From assembly GCA_039621445.1 (NCBI GenBank), contig CP154957.1:23908938-23972937 (forward strand): a DNA stretch of 64,000 nucleotides, given 5' to 3'. Positions 53,426 to 62,797 of the stretch are shown here, piece by piece; position 1 is the first letter of the stretch, and each line of letters begins with the position of its first letter. Under the pieces are notes generated by a model, which searched no databases, was not told the DNA's origin, and saw only the letters and a program-made list of their open reading frames with translations. The translations under genes were made by a program, and so were the position numbers. The DNA comes from Euglena gracilis (Eukaryota; Euglenida; Euglenophyceae; Euglenales).

Positions 53426-56400
53426 TCAGGCCGCAGCCCCTTCACTTCCGTTCTGTGTTTTGAACTGGCTGCCAGCGATTGCTGGAAGATGCTTCTGCCT
53501 TTGGCTGTCCCTGTGGCTGGTTGGCTGGCTCCTGTGAATTGGTTTGCTGTGTCTGTGGTTCGGTTTTCGTTGCTGCTGGCTGTGGCTGTGGCTGCCCTTT
53601 GCCTTTTCCTTTCCCGCTCCCCTTCCCAGAATTGTATCCTTTCCCAGAGTTGTATCCCTTTCCTGAATCGTAGCCTTTGCCGTAATTCTGATTCCAGTTC
53701 TGGTTCCAGTTTTGGGTTGAACCCCAGTTTTGACCTTTCCCTTTCCTTTGCCTTTGCCCCAGTCGTTCTGTCCCCAGTCTGACCAGTTGGTGTTCCGTCC
53801 CTGGCCAGGCTGTTCTGAAACTGCCATGGGCATCTGCTGGCGTGGAGAAGGGGGTCTGGGTTTTTCAGGTGTTGGGGTTCGAGGTCCAGGGGAGTTGGGT
53901 CGGGATCTGGAAGGTGGTGTCCGACTTCTGGATTTTGTTTTCTCCTCCTCCTTGACTTCCCTGACGTAACCCCTGCGGTCCATCGACCGTGATCTGTTTT
54001 CACGAAGTTGGTTCTGCCAGCCGTTGTACCCCCTACCCAGGGAGTCTGACTGTTGTTGGCACCTGAGTTCGGTTTCCACCCGTTGGAACAGTTCGTCCAG
54101 AGTCAGTTTGGCCTGTACCTGTGTGAATTGTGGCTTGTGTCCAGTCAGCAGCGTTGAACCGTTTTTCATCAGGAGAAGTTCAGCAGCTCTGCTGCTGTGC
54201 AGTTGGATCCTGAAGTTTTGTCCGTCCCGCGCCACCTGAAAATTTTCACCTGTGCCCACTGTTGCTGCCACCAGGTCTCGTATGTCTTCCGTTGTTGCAT
54301 CTGGGACGTTCATAATGTTCGTGACCCCTTTCAGTTTCAGTGTCGGTCTGTCCTGATTTCTGCGGTCCTGTTCCCTGATGCAGCTTCTGCGTTGCGTTTC
54401 AGGCATTTTTTCAGCCACCAGGTTGTAAGCGTCTTCCTCTGATGGATTTTCCAGCCTGCTGTAGAGGAGTTTGAAATGGGCCTCAAACTCCCTCCACGCT
54501 TCCAGTGTCAGTTTTCCTTCCGTTTTTGGTCTCAGGTTTTTCAGTTCGTCTTTGATGGCTGATTGCGTGTCTCCACCGTATTTCTGGCACATCCAGTTCC
54601 AAAATTCCTGGTATTTTATTTTCTCACCGCGTTCCTGTCTGCGTTGTAGTTCCAGTTTGCTGGCACTGTCCAGGCTGCCCTCCAGCAGTGACAGTTTCAG
54701 GTCGTCGGTCAGGGACCCCTGACCGGCTGACACACGTTGCAGGTACATTGGAAATTTCACGGCAAAATCTGCGAAATTCCCCTGCAGTGTTGGTCTTACC
54801 AGGTCTTTTGTCATTGCCGCGCCCACTGGACCCAGCAGCAGCCCGAAGGATGCTGCCGGGGCCGTTGCCACGGGTGCCACCACTGTTTCCTCTCCTATGT
54901 GGTGGATGGCAGTTTGGGTAGACCCCATCTGGGGTCCCACCCAGGTTGTTGTGGCCGTGTTCTGAGTTTCTGTTTCGTCTGCCCACATGAACAAGCCCCG
55001 AGTCCGGGACTGTGGGTTTTGTTGTGTCGTCACTGGCTGTTGAGTCGGCTGGGTTGGCTGTGGTGCTGGGCTTGTCGGGTTTGTCGTAAGAGCTGAGCTG
55101 ATCGGGACTGCAGTCGGTCGTTCTGTTTGTCGAGTCAGTTGGGCAATTAACGGTGTCAAGGCAGTTTTCAGTTCTTGTTGGATGAGCTGCCCCACCAGGG
55201 AAGCCGAGTTAACGGTCCCCAGTGCTGCAGCTCCTCCTTCCATTTTTGGGTGTGGTGTTTCGTCCCCCCACTGCTGGCTGCTCTGGCTGAACATACCTGT
55301 CAGGGGTTGTGGGGTCCCCGTCCCCGTTCGACAGGCAAGGGGTTCTGGGGTCCCCGTCCCTTGGTTTCCTGCGGGCTGGCCCCTCAGGGCTGGCCGTGGC
55401 TGGGCCAGGGGTTGTGGGGTCCCCATCCCCGTTGGCCAGGCCTGGGGTTCTAGGGTCCCCGTCCCGTGTTGTCTTGTGGGCTGGCCCCTCGGGGCTGGTG
55501 GGGGCTGGTTCTGGGGTTGTGGGGTCCCCGATCCCCGTTGGCCCGCGGCCCTGTCCGCCCCCTGGGGGGGTTCTGTTCGTTGGGCCGTTGTGGCTGCCCC
55601 TGGCTGTCCAGCCTGGGTCCTCGAGGGAGGCCCACTGGCCAGGGGGCTGGCCCCTGACTCTGGCCCGAAGGCCCCTGTGCAGGCTGGGCGAGAGGAAATG
55701 CAAAGATTTTCAAAAAGTCTGGGTATTTCAGCCAGGCTAGGGCTAGGGGTTGTGATTTGCTGGGTGTTTTGCCTTTCCAGTTTTTCAGTCAGGTTTTCAG
55801 TCGTTTTTGTCACAGTACTGATTTTTCTGTCCAGGGTCACCAGCTGTTCTGTCCACTGTTTCTGCTGTGTTTGCAGTTCCGTGGTCAGAGAATGTAAATG
55901 CTGCCAAATGCCGTTGTCATGTGTCTCCCGTTCTGCAGTTTTTGTTGTCAGACCAGCCAGTTTTGCTTCCAGTTGACCGACCCTGGTTGTCATTGAGCCA
56001 ATGGCAGATGTCATTTCCAGCCATTTGGCATGTTCAGATGTGGCATGTGTTCCCGTTTTAATGGTCCCTTTTTGTAGTTCACCCAGCAGGTTTTGAGTCG
56101 TTTGGGCTGTTTCGTCCACCCTGTGACCCAGGTTGCCGACCTCCAGGTTCAGACGTTCAGTGCGTTGTTTGTGTTTTTCTTCGTTGGAGGTCAGGGTTTC
56201 CACTTGTCGTTTCAGTCTGCCGATTTCCTCGTTCAGCTGTGTAATCTGCTGCTGCTGATCTGGGATTTTCTGCAGTTCGACCAGTTTTTTGTGCAGGTAA
56301 TCACAGTTTTGAATGGTTGTTGTCGTTTTTGTTTCCTGCTGCTGAACCCGTCCTGCCAGATTTCCGATTTCACTGCCCATGTCCTTCTGAATTTTTTCCA

Positions 56401-57883
56401 CCACACTGCTGATTTCGCCTCTGAGGTTTTCAACTTTTCTGGACACTGTTGCCACAGTTTCGTCCACTTTGCTGTTCACCGTTTGGACTCCGCCTGTGAT
56501 TCCTGCGACCCGTTCTTCTGCCACAGCCAATCTCTGTTGCAGTTCTGCAGTTGTTTTTTCGTTTTCTCGCTGTCGGTGTAGTAAACCAACCAGATGTTCA
56601 CCCTGGTTCTGTGCGTTTCCACCTGCCATCTGCAGAAAACTGTGAAATTCCCTGAGTTTTTCACCCAATGAGCCAGACATTTCCCTGATTTCTGTGATCT
56701 GCTGTGACATTCCGTTAAAATGTTCCTGGTACAGCCTGTTCTGGTTGACGGTCAGCTGTTCCATGTTTGCTTGCGTTGTTGCCAGGACTGTCGTCAGTTC
56801 TTCGTGTCTGCCGTTTATTTCTGTCATGAGTGCTTCACCCTGTCTGTTCACTGTGGCGTGCAGTTCGCTGACCCACTCTGTCGTTGTTTGTTGTAGCTGC
56901 TGCAGAGTTTCCGCCGCTTGCTGGTTCGTCTGTTCAGTTTTGTGTCTGAACTGCTGAAATTCCTGGGTTAGTTGTCCAGTTTCGTACGCAAAGTTTGACC
57001 ACCAGTCCCAGTCAATGTTCTGGTTCTGTGGTTCCGGCTGTGGAATCTCGTACGAGCTGTACGATGGTTCCTGGTACGAAGTTTCAGTTTCACCCTGGAG
57101 GCGGTCTGGTTGTTCCGGGCTCTGTCGTACCGCCACCAGTGCAAAACTCTGGGTTCCTGGTTGCTGTGCTGTTGCGGTTTGCCAGTTTTGGTTGTTCTGA
57201 GTGTCCGTTTCTGGCAATTGGTACCAGTTTTGTGGTGCGAACACCTGTTCGTCGAAGTACGGTTCGTTGTTTTCGTCCAGTTCTGTGTAATCTGGTGCTG
57301 GACCGGTCTGTTCGGTGTCATCCTGGTCCATGTGCACCATGGCAATGACACGTGGGCTGTCATTGCATGTCCGTGGCACTGTAATGTCTGTGCCGTCTTG
57401 TTCAGTTTCAGTCCACCTGTTGCTGTCCAGTGATTGGTACATGGCGGCAAAACCATCTGCCGGCTCCACCACCCTAACGATGGCGGTTAAGGCAGCTGGC
57501 ATTTCCAGCGTTTGGTTCATGGCTGGGAAACCATCCGCCTGCTCCACCACCCTAGCGATGGCGGTTAAGGCAGCTGGCACATCCAGAGTTTGGTACATGG
57601 CTGAGTTGCCCTCCGCCGGCTCCACCACCCTAGCGATGGCGGTTTCGGCAGCTGGCATGTCAGCGTCAGTTTTTGCAGTTTCTTGTCGTTTTTCAGTTTC
57701 TTGTTCGTAGCCGCATGTCGGAGGGGAATCAAAATTGGGCAGTCTACCTCTGCTACCATGTTGTAACCGTGGTGCCCGCCCTGGAGTTTCCAGTTCCTCG
57801 GGGCCGGCACCCCGTTGCGTAGGATCTTTTACCCTGCCCAGGGTGATTTCAATTCCCCTCGCGGCTTGTTTCAAAAATTGCAT
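53426..57883 (-). CDS. Gag-like polyprotein with coiled coil, proline-rich and capsid-like regions
   Basis: Open frame from inside the 5' LTR; in-frame ATGs are at 57,883 (LTR) and 57,658 (internal). It has three 26-residue repeats (PAALTAIARVVE type, 57,660-57,440); a Gln/Glu-rich segment; a long coiled coil of heptad-like text (roughly 57,000-55,750); a proline-rich region with GTGTPQPL repeats (55,690-55,300); and a capsid-like part (PTLQGNFADFAVKFPMYLQ, EFWNWMCQKYGGD, AWREFEAHFKLLYSR, 54,800-54,430). The tail is Arg/Ser-rich then WGKGKGKGK. No CCHC knuckle was seen. At about 53,738 the glycine-lysine text continues in another frame (GKGYNSGKG), so the annotated tail may be shifted. Length near 1,480 residues is very large for Gag. 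Confidence 0.85.
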   Translation of the reverse strand: MQFLKQAARGIEITLGRVKDPTQRGAGPEELETPGRAPRLQHGSRGRLPNFDSPPTCGYEQETEKRQETAKTDADMPAAETAIARVVEPAEGNSAMYQTLDVPAALTAIARVVEQADGFPAMNQTLEMPAALTAIVRVVEPADGFAAMYQSLDSNRWTETEQDGTDITVPRTCNDSPRVIAMVHMDQDDTEQTGPAPDYTELDENNEPYFDEQVFAPQNWYQLPETDTQNNQNWQTATAQQPGTQSFALVAVRQSPEQPDRLQGETETSYQEPSYSSYEIPQPEPQNQNIDWDWWSNFAYETGQLTQEFQQFRHKTEQTNQQAAETLQQLQQTTTEWVSELHATVNRQGEALMTEINGRHEELTTVLATTQANMEQLTVNQNRLYQEHFNGMSQQITEIREMSGSLGEKLREFHSFLQMAGGNAQNQGEHLVGLLHRQRENEKTTAELQQRLAVAEERVAGITGGVQTVNSKVDETVATVSRKVENLRGEISSVVEKIQKDMGSEIGNLAGRVQQQETKTTTTIQNCDYLHKKLVELQKIPDQQQQITQLNEEIGRLKRQVETLTSNEEKHKQRTERLNLEVGNLGHRVDETAQTTQNLLGELQKGTIKTGTHATSEHAKWLEMTSAIGSMTTRVGQLEAKLAGLTTKTAERETHDNGIWQHLHSLTTELQTQQKQWTEQLVTLDRKISTVTKTTENLTEKLERQNTQQITTPSPSLAEIPRLFENLCISSRPACTGAFGPESGASPLASGPPSRTQAGQPGAATTAQRTEPPQGADRAAGQRGSGTPQPQNQPPPAPRGQPTRQHGTGTLEPQAWPTGMGTPQPLAQPRPALRGQPAGNQGTGTPEPLACRTGTGTPQPLTGMFSQSSQQWGDETPHPKMEGGAAALGTVNSASLVGQLIQQELKTALTPLIAQLTRQTERPTAVPISSALTTNPTSPAPQPTQPTQQPVTTQQNPQSRTRGLFMWADETETQNTATTTWVGPQMGSTQTAIHHIGEETVVAPVATAPAASFGLLLGPVGAAMTKDLVRPTLQGNFADFAVKFPMYLQRVSAGQGSLTDDLKLSLLEGSLDSASKLELQRRQERGEKIKYQEFWNWMCQKYGGDTQSAIKDELKNLRPKTEGKLTLEAWREFEAHFKLLYSRLENPSEEDAYNLVAEKMPETQRRSCIREQDRRNQDRPTLKLKGVTNIMNVPDATTEDIRDLVAATVGTGENFQVARDGQNFRIQLHSSRAAELLLMKNGSTLLTGHKPQFTQVQAKLTLDELFQRVETELRCQQQSDSLGRGYNGWQNQLRENRSRSMDRRGYVREVKEEEKTKSRSRTPPSRSRPNSPGPRTPTPEKPRPPSPRQQMPMAVSEQPGQGRNTNWSDWGQNDWGKGKGKGKVKTGVQPKTGTRTGIRITAKATIQERDTTLGKDTILGRGAGKEKAKGSHSHSQQQRKPNHRHSKPIHRSQPTSHRDSQRQKHLPAIAGSQFKTQNGSEGAAA
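57440..57660 (-). repeat. 78-bp tandem repeat within gag
   Basis: Three in-frame copies encoding 26-residue units (VPAALTAIARVVEQADGFPA-like) with a few substitutions. Located at the N-terminus of the internal Gag. Confidence 0.9.
57747..57758 (-). other. Primer-binding site, initiator Met-tRNA
   Basis: Minus strand TGGTAGCAGAGG directly abuts the 5' LTR and is complementary to the 3' end of eukaryotic initiator Met-tRNA (CCTCTGCTACCA). Confidence 0.9.
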
Positions 57884-58246
57884 TTTCTTTGTTTTTTGGT
57901 GGGTTTTTTTGGTGAAAACAGGTGAGTTGGGTGGCTCACACCTTTCCTTTGATAAAAAATCCAAGACCAACAGCACAATACAAGCAATTCAGCAATTCCA
58001 AAACCAGCGCCAATGTAATGAATAATGAACCACGTACTGTCCAGGTAAGAATGATAATTGCCACCAAGATAATTCAATTCTTGAACTTGAAACTGACAGT
58101 GTGACAGAGAGACAGAGCCCTGTGCAAACAGATGGGGTCAGCTAATAATAATTCCTAATAAGATTTGCCTAATCCTAACTGCAGAGTCATCAGGTTGGGT
58201 TGGGTTAGGTTATATTGTTTTGGGCACTCAGCACCCCTGACTCACA
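57759..58246 (-). repeat. 5' LTR of the chromovirus
   Basis: 488 bp, same as the 3' LTR by eye. Contains an in-frame ATG at 57,883 that reads without interruption through the PBS into gag. Promoter elements were not assigned. Confidence 0.95.
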
Positions 58247-59045
58247 AATCACTAATTGATTTCGCAAATCACTGGGGTCACAGCTTCTTTCATCTGATGA
58301 CCGTTACCACCCCTCCTCCGAAGGGTTATGTTCGGTGTTGCGGTTGAAAATTGCCTCTTTTCCAAAAGGGAACTTCAATTAAACCCCCCCCCAAATAATA
58401 CCTCCCCCCGGGGTATTATTTTTTCGCCCGAAGTCCCGGCCCGAGGGGGGGGGTATTATTTGGGGGGGGGGTATTATTTTTTCAAAATTTCGAAATTTTC
58501 CGAAGTCCCGTAAAACCCAAAATAGCACCCAAAACCGCCCTTTGGGGTCATTTTTTGCACTTTTTTGTGAAATTTACCATTTTTGGAGGTCAGATGAGCC
58601 AGAAAAATCAATTTTTTCCATAATTTGTTGTCAGAAATTGTGATTATTACCTACATTTTCAGGTCAAAAATCCGGGCCTTCGGCCCGAAACCGGGGGGGG
58701 GGGGTATTATTTCGGCGGCCGAAGTCGGACCCCAAGGGGGGGGGGTATTATTTGGGGGGGGGTATTATTTGGGGGGGGGGGTATTATTTGGGGGGGGTTT
58801 ACCCACACAACGAGGTCCCCCACCCGGTGTCTACCGGTAAGTCCCCAAAGGGTAGAGAAATGTTCCCAAACCCAAGACATCTTTGATTTCTACAAAAAAA
58901 AGTCGATTAAATGGGGGGGCCACAAGCGATTAACCGTTTTTCGATTAACCATGGTTAATTGTCCCCCCCACAAACGATCGATTAACTGGGGGGGTCACAA
59001 GCGATTAACCGTTTTTCGATTAACCATCCAACCCTGGGCACAACT
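58247..59045. mobile_element. CGATTAACC element, right part, with GGGTATTATT words
   Basis: Opens with the AATC duplication. At 58,388-58,800 it carries eight or so GGGGGGTATTATTT words (one inverted pair at 58,395-58,425) around two GGCCCGAA hairpins. At 58,903-59,045 come CGATTAACC words and the inverted end. Non-coding. Confidence 0.65.
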
Positions 59046-59137
59046 ACTCTCCTGTGTGCTGTAAAGCGGCAGAAAATGGCCCAGACGAACCTTAATGGTT
59101 GAAAATGGTTGAATTTTTGTTTAAACAATTCAACGTA

Positions 59138-59310
59138 CCCCCCCCCATACTGTCCCCCCCCCATATTGTCCCTCGGCCCGGCCGACGAGGGTTTTTTTTG
59201 GCTCGGTCAATGAAATTTCCTTTGGTACCCCCATATTGTCCCCCCCCATATTGTCCCGTTGGGCCTCCTGGGGAGAGGTCGGTGGGACAATAAGGGGGGG
59301 GGGTGGTAAA
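59138..59310. mobile_element. TATTGTCCC short element, copy 2
   Basis: Same design as 44,628-44,801 with CATATTGTCCC in place of TTTATTGTCCC. Shares GGCCCGGCCGACGAGGG and the GGTCGGTGGGACAATA right end. Confidence 0.8.
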
Positions 59311-59339
59311 CCAAAAAAAATCGCCCACAATGGGCATTG

Positions 59340-59810
59340 GACATTCAAAATTAGGGTTTTACCTTTCAAAAATTAGGACTTTGCACACCATTGGGATGTG
59401 CCACTCAAAAATAGGACACGTGCCTCTCAAAATGAGGAAATGGCTCACAAAATCGACATTGGCCCCTCAAAATTAGGAATTTGTTGACTCGAACCTTGGA
59501 ACCTTCACACCAAATTAGCATTTGCCACCAAAATAAGGCATTTGCTTCCCAAAATTTCGGTTTGCACCCCAAAACTTGGCATTTGCCTCCCAAGGTTAGG
59601 AGTTGGCACCGAAAAATTGGAAAGTATTAGAAAGTTTCCACCCCAATATTAGGATTGCATCCGAAGATCGGCAAACCCCCATAATTGGAATTTGCATCCA
59701 AAATTAGGGTTTCCAGAATTTGACCTACCAAATTAGCCCTTCACCTCTCAAAGGAAGGAATCTTTTCATTAATTTGCAATTTGCCACTCAAAATTTGGCA
59801 TTGGCACACC
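59340..59810 (+). repeat. AATTAGG satellite, longest block
   Basis: About 20 diverged units of CAAAATTAGGAATTTGCC in one orientation across 470 bp. Interrupted only by substitutions. Confidence 0.8.
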
Positions 59811-59819
59811 AAATAGGGG

Positions 59820-60062
59820 GGGTTGGTACGCCGTGGCGAGGGGGTCCGAATAGGGGGGGGGGAGGGGGGTAAATGGCGTGGCGAGGGGGTCGGCGACCAG
59901 GGGGGGGGAGGGGTGTACCATGGTCGCCAACAAAATTTTCGTTCAAAAAATCGCGAAAATCGCCGGTGGCGTGGCGAGGGGGTCCGGCTAGGGGGGGGGG
60001 GGAGGGGGGGTAAAGGGCGTGGCGAGGCCCTCGGAGAGGGGGGGGGGAGGGGTGTACCAACC
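59820..60062. repeat. GCGTGGCGAGGGGGTCC repeat block
   Basis: Four to five units of GGCGTGGCGAGGGGGTC plus a G run and GTACC; the middle (59,930-59,990) holds TCGCGAAAATCGCCGGTGGC. The inverse is at 30,360-30,480 and a partial copy at 33,815-33,900. Confidence 0.75.
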
Positions 60063-60179
60063 CCCCTAGGGAAAATCATCAGCATTTTGCACCCGAAATT
60101 AGGCATTTGCCCCTCAATTAGGAACCTTTTCATCAATTTGCCACTCAAAATTGGGCATTGGCACACAAATTAGGGATTA

Positions 60180-60330
60180 CCCCCCCCATTGTTGTCCCCC
60201 CCCCCTTCATTGTCCCTGGGTCCCGGCCGACGGGGGGGGGGGTTTGGCCCGGCCAATGAAATTCCTTTGTTACCCCTTTATTGTCCCCCCCCCTTTATTG
60301 TCCGGTCGGGCCTCCCGGGGGCAATAAAGG
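60180..60330. mobile_element. TTTATTGTCCC short element, copy 3
   Basis: Same ends and interior as 44,628-44,801; the right end is shortened (GGCCTCCCGGGGGCAATAAAGGGG). Confidence 0.75.
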
Positions 60331-60401
60331 GGGGGGGACCATGCCCCCCCCCCCCTGGGAGCCATTTTCTGGGGGGGAGGTACATTATGGGGGGGGTACA
60401 A

Positions 60402-60577
60402 TACCACCCCCCCCCCTTTATTGTCCCCCCCCCTTTATTGTCCCTGGGCCCCGGCCGACGGGGGGTTTTTTTTGGCCCGGCCAATGAAATTACTTTGGTA
60501 CCCCTTTATTGTCCCCCCCCCCCTTTATTGTCCGGTCGGGCCTCCCGGGGGCAGGTCGGTGGACAATACAGGGGGGG
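60402..60577. mobile_element. TTTATTGTCCC short element, copy 4
   Basis: Near-identical to the 44.6-kb copy, only 70 bp from copy 3; two copies in tandem suggest local multiplication. Confidence 0.8.
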
Positions 60578-60734
60578 GGTGGTATGCAGACCCGTGAACC
60601 TTCAAAAAAAGACCTTTAATTTTCTTCATAAGGAAATTGGGTACAATATGGGGGGGCATGGTACCACTAAATTTCAGTATTTTGTACCCAAAAATTGGCA
60701 TTTGTCACTCAAAATTAGGAATTCACATAGTGGG

Positions 60735-61872
60735 GGTGTGATCCCCGTGTCCCCCCCCCGTGTCCCCCCCGTGTCCCCCCCCCCGTGTCCCGTACTTGAG
60801 CTCCCCCCTCCCATGCCTGTGCGCAATTTTCCGAAACATTTTCACGCCAGATTTCATTCTCTAAATGCATACCTGCAAGCCCGAGAGAATGAAACGCAAG
60901 CGTGATTTCCAACCGAAAGAAGGAAGCAAGTGTGTGAACTCAATGAAGATCATTACAATGCCATGGACCAAGAACTCCAAGACGTTCAAGATGGAAAACC
61001 AGCTTTCTCAGAAATTGCAAGGTTCCTCTCACAAGGGTTATGTGGTGTCTTCAATTGCTCTCTTTTTTAGGCGGCTGATTCACTCCTTCGAATTGGAATG
61101 CAGTGTGGATTGGTTACGCGAAAAAATCCGCACCAGATGGCAATCTGTCACTGGAATTGGTGCCATGCGTCGTCAACGGCAAGCACCTAAAGAAAAAGAA
61201 GCCATTGATGAAGGCCTGGTTGCTGTGCAAGAGGTTCTTGCGATTGACGAACGTCACAAAAGAGAGGAACAAGAATGGACAGACGAAATCATCAAACTCT
61301 TCACCACAATTCAGATCCCTTCGCCATTGAGTCTGGGCCAAACCAGGTTTTCCCCCAAACTTGGTGAATTCCTTTTCATCTTTTGCTTCCTGCAGCGGAC
61401 GTTCAAGAGGACTTCCGTAATAAGATTATTGATTGTTGGGCTGCCAACAGAGACACTTTGAAATACACGGATGCTGTGGAGCCATCGAATGCTGGTGTGG
61501 TTTGGAAACCGTGCATTTGTGTCATTTGTTTTCATCATTTCAGTTGCATTGGCAGTCATGCGATTTTACCAAGGACATCGAGATTCAAAGGGTCGCATGG
61601 CAGGCGACGTCGCCATATCAACAGACTTGGCGGAAATCCATGATGAAAGGGCCAAACGCAAGGTAAAACGTCATAATTATCATATAACACTCGCCAACGT
61701 TCCCCTCTTCTATCCACTGATGACTGAGGATTTTAGCAAGAAGGGCCGAGCCATTGACCCTTGTCTTTTGCTGTGGTTCCCCATCTCTCAGAAGACTTCC
61801 AGGGAAAAGTGGCCTGTTTCCCCCGTGTCCCCCCCCGTGTCCCCCCCCGTGTCCCCCCCGTGTCCCGCCCCA
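60735..61872 (+). other. Exon-like segment bracketed by CCGTGTCCCCCC arrays
   Basis: Left array 60,741-60,797 and right array 61,818-61,872 are both runs of CCCCGTGTCCCCCC. Between them the plus strand shows codon-like text with splice signals: KQVCELNEDHYNAMDQELQD, a TTTTTTAG acceptor near 61,069, AIDEGLVAVQEVLAIDERHK (acidic, coiled-coil-like), a CCTGCAG near 61,396 with DVQEDFRNKIIDCWAANRD, and a TTTCAG near 61,542 with LHWQSCDFTKDIEIQRVAWQ before GTAAAAC. No family was recognised and frames do not chain cleanly. It resembles the cassettes in having one private array on both sides of a gene. Confidence 0.4.
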
Positions 61873-61877
61873 CCCCC

Positions 61878-62797
61878 AGTAAATTAGGATTTCCTCCTCA
61901 AAATTAGGAATTGGCACACTAAATTAGGAATCTGCCTCTCAAAACTTGGAACCGGCACACCAAATTAGGCATTTGCTATCCGAAATAAGCTTAACAACAA
62001 AAGGTGCACGCCGGTTATATATTTGAACCTTTGACTTTCTTTGACCAGGCGCCACCAGCTTAACAACATGACCCAGCTCCGTCACGCCGTCGGCCAGCCG
62101 TCGGCCAGCCGTGTGATACCCCCGATACTTTTCTATGATATAAAAATTAACCAAGCGTGGGGACGAGTGAACGTCAGACATTAGAAGCATCGGTTGGTTT
62201 TCAGTTCAGCCGAGATTCTGTCTGATGGACCTCGGAAGTTGGAACATGAGGTGTATATTTGTGTGAATCATTGCACGCCTAACCGCTATAATTGTGATGT
62301 TGATTGCGTCACATGGCCATTTCGTTTTAGTTTTTGTGTGTTCCCCAGCAGTTTTCCAAGGCTGGAAATGTTGATTCTCCTGGTTGAAAATCCAAATCCT
62401 ACCAAATAAATTAAGGATTTTTGTTGTGATTTTTTTGAATTTTTCGACATTTCTGGCTCCAATGACACAAAAACGGGTCCAAATTCCAATTCCTTCCACG
62501 GCCCTTGACAAAAAACCACTGCAAAAGGAATAATATTTTTCCAATTTTTTCCTACTCGAAAAAACAACAACATTTTTCATGCAAAAATTGCGGAAATCTT
62601 TCCTGGAAATCTTTCAGCAATCCTACCTGAAGAAACGTGAATGTGAAAAGAAAAAAAAACGGCCGATTTGTCCAAGACACACACCCTACCCCACCCCCAA
62701 AGTCCAAAGTGAAAGCCGTGCAACCAACCTTGTAACAGGCAGCTTATGAAAACACTCTACCACTCAAGTCCCGCTGAGCGTTTGAAGGCAGGCTTAC
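61878..62797. other. Satellite, solo element end and unassigned DNA
   Basis: An AATTAGG block (61,878-61,985) is followed by a solo CCGTCGGCCAG end (62,080-62,118). The rest, to 62,797, is AT-rich with no recognised gene. Confidence 0.4.

Larger units (their letters stand above)
45224..58246 (-). mobile_element. Complete Ty3/Gypsy chromovirus carrying two methyltransferase domains
   Basis: 13,023 bp, transcribed on the minus strand. Has identical 488-bp LTRs with TG...CA ends, a 4-bp target duplication, a PBS complementary to initiator Met-tRNA and a polypurine tract. Order: Gag-like ORF, Dam-like N6-adenine methyltransferase domain, cytosine-5 methyltransferase, aspartic protease, RT, RNase H, zinc-finger integrase, chromodomain. 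That order (RNase H before integrase, C-terminal chromodomain) is Gypsy/chromovirus. The LTR identity implies a very recent insertion. The pol frame is interrupted several times, mostly at homopolymers. Confidence 0.95.

Noticed and set aside
57884-57976. Gag start further upstream in the LTR
   Set aside because: The first codon of the longest open frame is CTG; in-frame ATGs are at 57,883 and 57,658, so the longer form is not supported.
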